Shown: positions 62,964-64,000 of the stretch, one piece after another | How positions within the stretch are numbered: position 1 is the first letter of the stretch | How the letters are laid out: each line of letters starts with the position of its first letter | NCBI GenBank assembly: GCA_965263205.1 | Contig: CBDHHF010000032.1 | Coordinates: 1-64,000, forward strand | Direction: 5' to 3' | Origin: JBCCIM01 sp965263205 | GTDB lineage: Bacteria; Bacteroidota; Rhodothermia; Rhodothermales; JAHQVL01 | DNA length: 64,000 bases | Translations under genes and position numbers: made by a program | The notes under the pieces: model-generated | Databases searched by the model: none | Told to the model about the DNA's origin: nothing | What the model saw: only the letters and a program-made list of their open reading frames with translations

Positions 62964-63128
62964 GTGCATGCTAATCAATGGAGTTCTCAAGTCCGGTGAG
63001 ACGCGGAGTGAAGGCCCCCAAAGAGGTGTCTCGTGCTTTCACACCCCGGTCATTACCAGGGAAATTGCTGTTTCAGTTATGCTAAAAGGTGGTGCTTTAT
63101 TGCCAGCGTATACGCACCGCTTCTGCCT

Positions 63129-64000
63129 TTAATTAGACAGCTTTGGCCATAGCCTCAACACGCTGTAGATAGCACCAATGGCCACCACGGTTGCAATAAT
63201 TGCATTGGTGGTTTCGCCGTAGATGAAGAAGCCGGTGGCAAACAGCGTCGCATAGACACCCGCACAGCCCAGAACCATGCCGGCAATTTCCAGCGGCAGC
63301 TGACCTTGCTCTTTGGCAATGGGGTCGCCGTCCTGCTTTGCCTTCTCTAGGACCGCATCCCAGCCATTCCCACCGGGTTTGATGCGGCGGTAGAAGTTGC
63401 GCAGCGTTTCATCGTCATCGGGTGGGGTGAAGTACGTAGCGATGACCCACACCGCAGTAGTCAGGATTGCGCCTACGATGATTTTCATCCAGGATTCCAT
63501 GGGCAGGAAGCCGAGGTTGTCATGCACAAAGGTCAGGTAGCCGGCGATGATGAGGGAGGAAATCATCGCAACAATCTCCGTGTACGCGTTGATTCGCCAC
63601 CAGAACCAGCGCAAGATGTAGATCAGGCCGGTACCTGCGCCGAGGAGTAAGCAGGAGGTTGAAGGCCTGGCTGGCGTCGGTGAGCATGAGGCCAAGGCCA
63701 AGGCCGAGGATAGTAGACAATACCGTAAACATGCGTCCGGCCCAAACCAGTTCTTTTTGTGTAGCGTCTGGCTTGATAAAGCGCTGATAGAAATCATTCA
63801 CCAGGTACGAGGCACCCAGGTTAAGTTGCGTCGACATAGTCGACATAAACGCTGCAATCAGTGATGCAGCTACGAGCCCTAACAAGCCGCTGGGGAGGAA
63901 TGTGAGCATCGCAGGGTAAGCGACATCATTTCCAAGTTTGTCTGCCGGCAGGTCCGGGAACGCAGCCTGAATGTCGGATAGATTCGGGAATACAACGATC
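63129..64000 (-). pseudogene. Sodium:solute symporter (SSS family), truncated by the window edge and frameshifted
   Basis: The N-terminal half runs off the right edge. From 64000 to about 63649 the frame encodes NLSDIQAAFPDLPADKLGND, then YPAMLTFLPSGLLGLVAASL and AAFMSTMSTQLNLGASYLVN, typical of sodium/sugar symporters, up to SQAFNLLL. The protein then continues in another frame from about 63647 to 63129 as LLGAGTGLIYILRWFWWRIN and further membrane helices. Removing the T at 63648 joins the two into one coherent protein. This is either a real frameshift or a sequence error. Substrate is likely a sugar or an organic acid with sodium. Confidence 0.8.

Overview
The window looks like chromosomal DNA of a member of the Bacteroidota/Rhodothermota group, most likely a Rhodothermota- or Balneolota-type marine bacterium. 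The evidence is five proteins ending in type IX secretion (T9SS) sorting domains of the NxPNPFNP ... G.Y.Y.L type, a PorV/PorQ-family protein, a TonB receptor with a carboxypeptidase-regulatory N-terminus, a hybrid two-component system of the Bacteroidota kind, several families frequent in this group (DUF5060, DUF6807/PmoA, DUF1080, DUF2911, DUF1684), and few strong Shine-Dalgarno sites. I see no rRNA, tRNA, CRISPR array, transposase, integrase or phage gene. The group assignment is an inference from gene content.

Layout. 1-18.6 kb (nearly all minus strand) is a secretion and surface block: two tandem DUF5060 glycosidase-like proteins (the first cut by the window edge, the second with a frameshift that separates its T9SS tag), a T9SS-tagged peptidoglycan-amidase-like protein, then a PorV-like protein, a 1137-residue T9SS cargo and a TonB receptor arranged as a cassette, an FG-GAP repeat protein and a GHL10 glycosidase-like protein. 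thpR (4.7 kb, plus) interrupts it. 18.8-29.1 kb is mixed housekeeping and exported proteins: a cyanophycinase-like S51 peptidase, a beta-lactamase-fold hydrolase, DUF1684, a MarR regulator translationally coupled to a secreted TAP-like alpha/beta hydrolase, a spondin-domain lipoprotein, DUF2911, two membrane coiled-coil proteins and a cupin.

29.1-36.3 kb (minus) is the most coherent catabolic locus: a DUF1080 lipoprotein, an exported TIM-barrel isomerase, two Tat-exported Gfo/Idh/MocA oxidoreductases and two exported PmoA (DUF6807) proteins. All six carry export signals. Together they suggest oxidation and cleavage of glycosides in the periplasm through 3-keto sugars. 36.8-41.3 kb (plus) holds a thioredoxin-like protein with a TerB-repeat protein, DUF2306, a hypothetical protein and a DEAD-box RNA helicase. 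41.4-47.6 kb (minus) holds a giant hybrid sensor kinase with two kinase cores and a lipoprotein subtilase. 47.8-60 kb contains FxsA, a membrane protein with an M15-peptidase-like C-terminus, YbaK, an SDR, a creatininase-family protein, a cytosolic histidine kinase next to an aminotransferase IV, an orphan FliS-like protein, a galactokinase-like GHMP kinase, DUF6624 and a GNAT. 60.1-62.9 kb is an isoquinoline-1-oxidoreductase-type molybdenum hydroxylase pair, and the right edge holds a frameshifted, truncated sodium:solute symporter.

Two kinds of intergenic repeat stand out. One is a hairpin plus GGTTGAAGG-type tract that sits exactly at the stop codon of four unrelated minus-strand genes. The other is a nested inverted repeat built on a CGTCATTCTGGACTTGATCC core. 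Two single-base indels, near 2001 and 63648, break otherwise intact genes and may be either real lesions or sequence errors.
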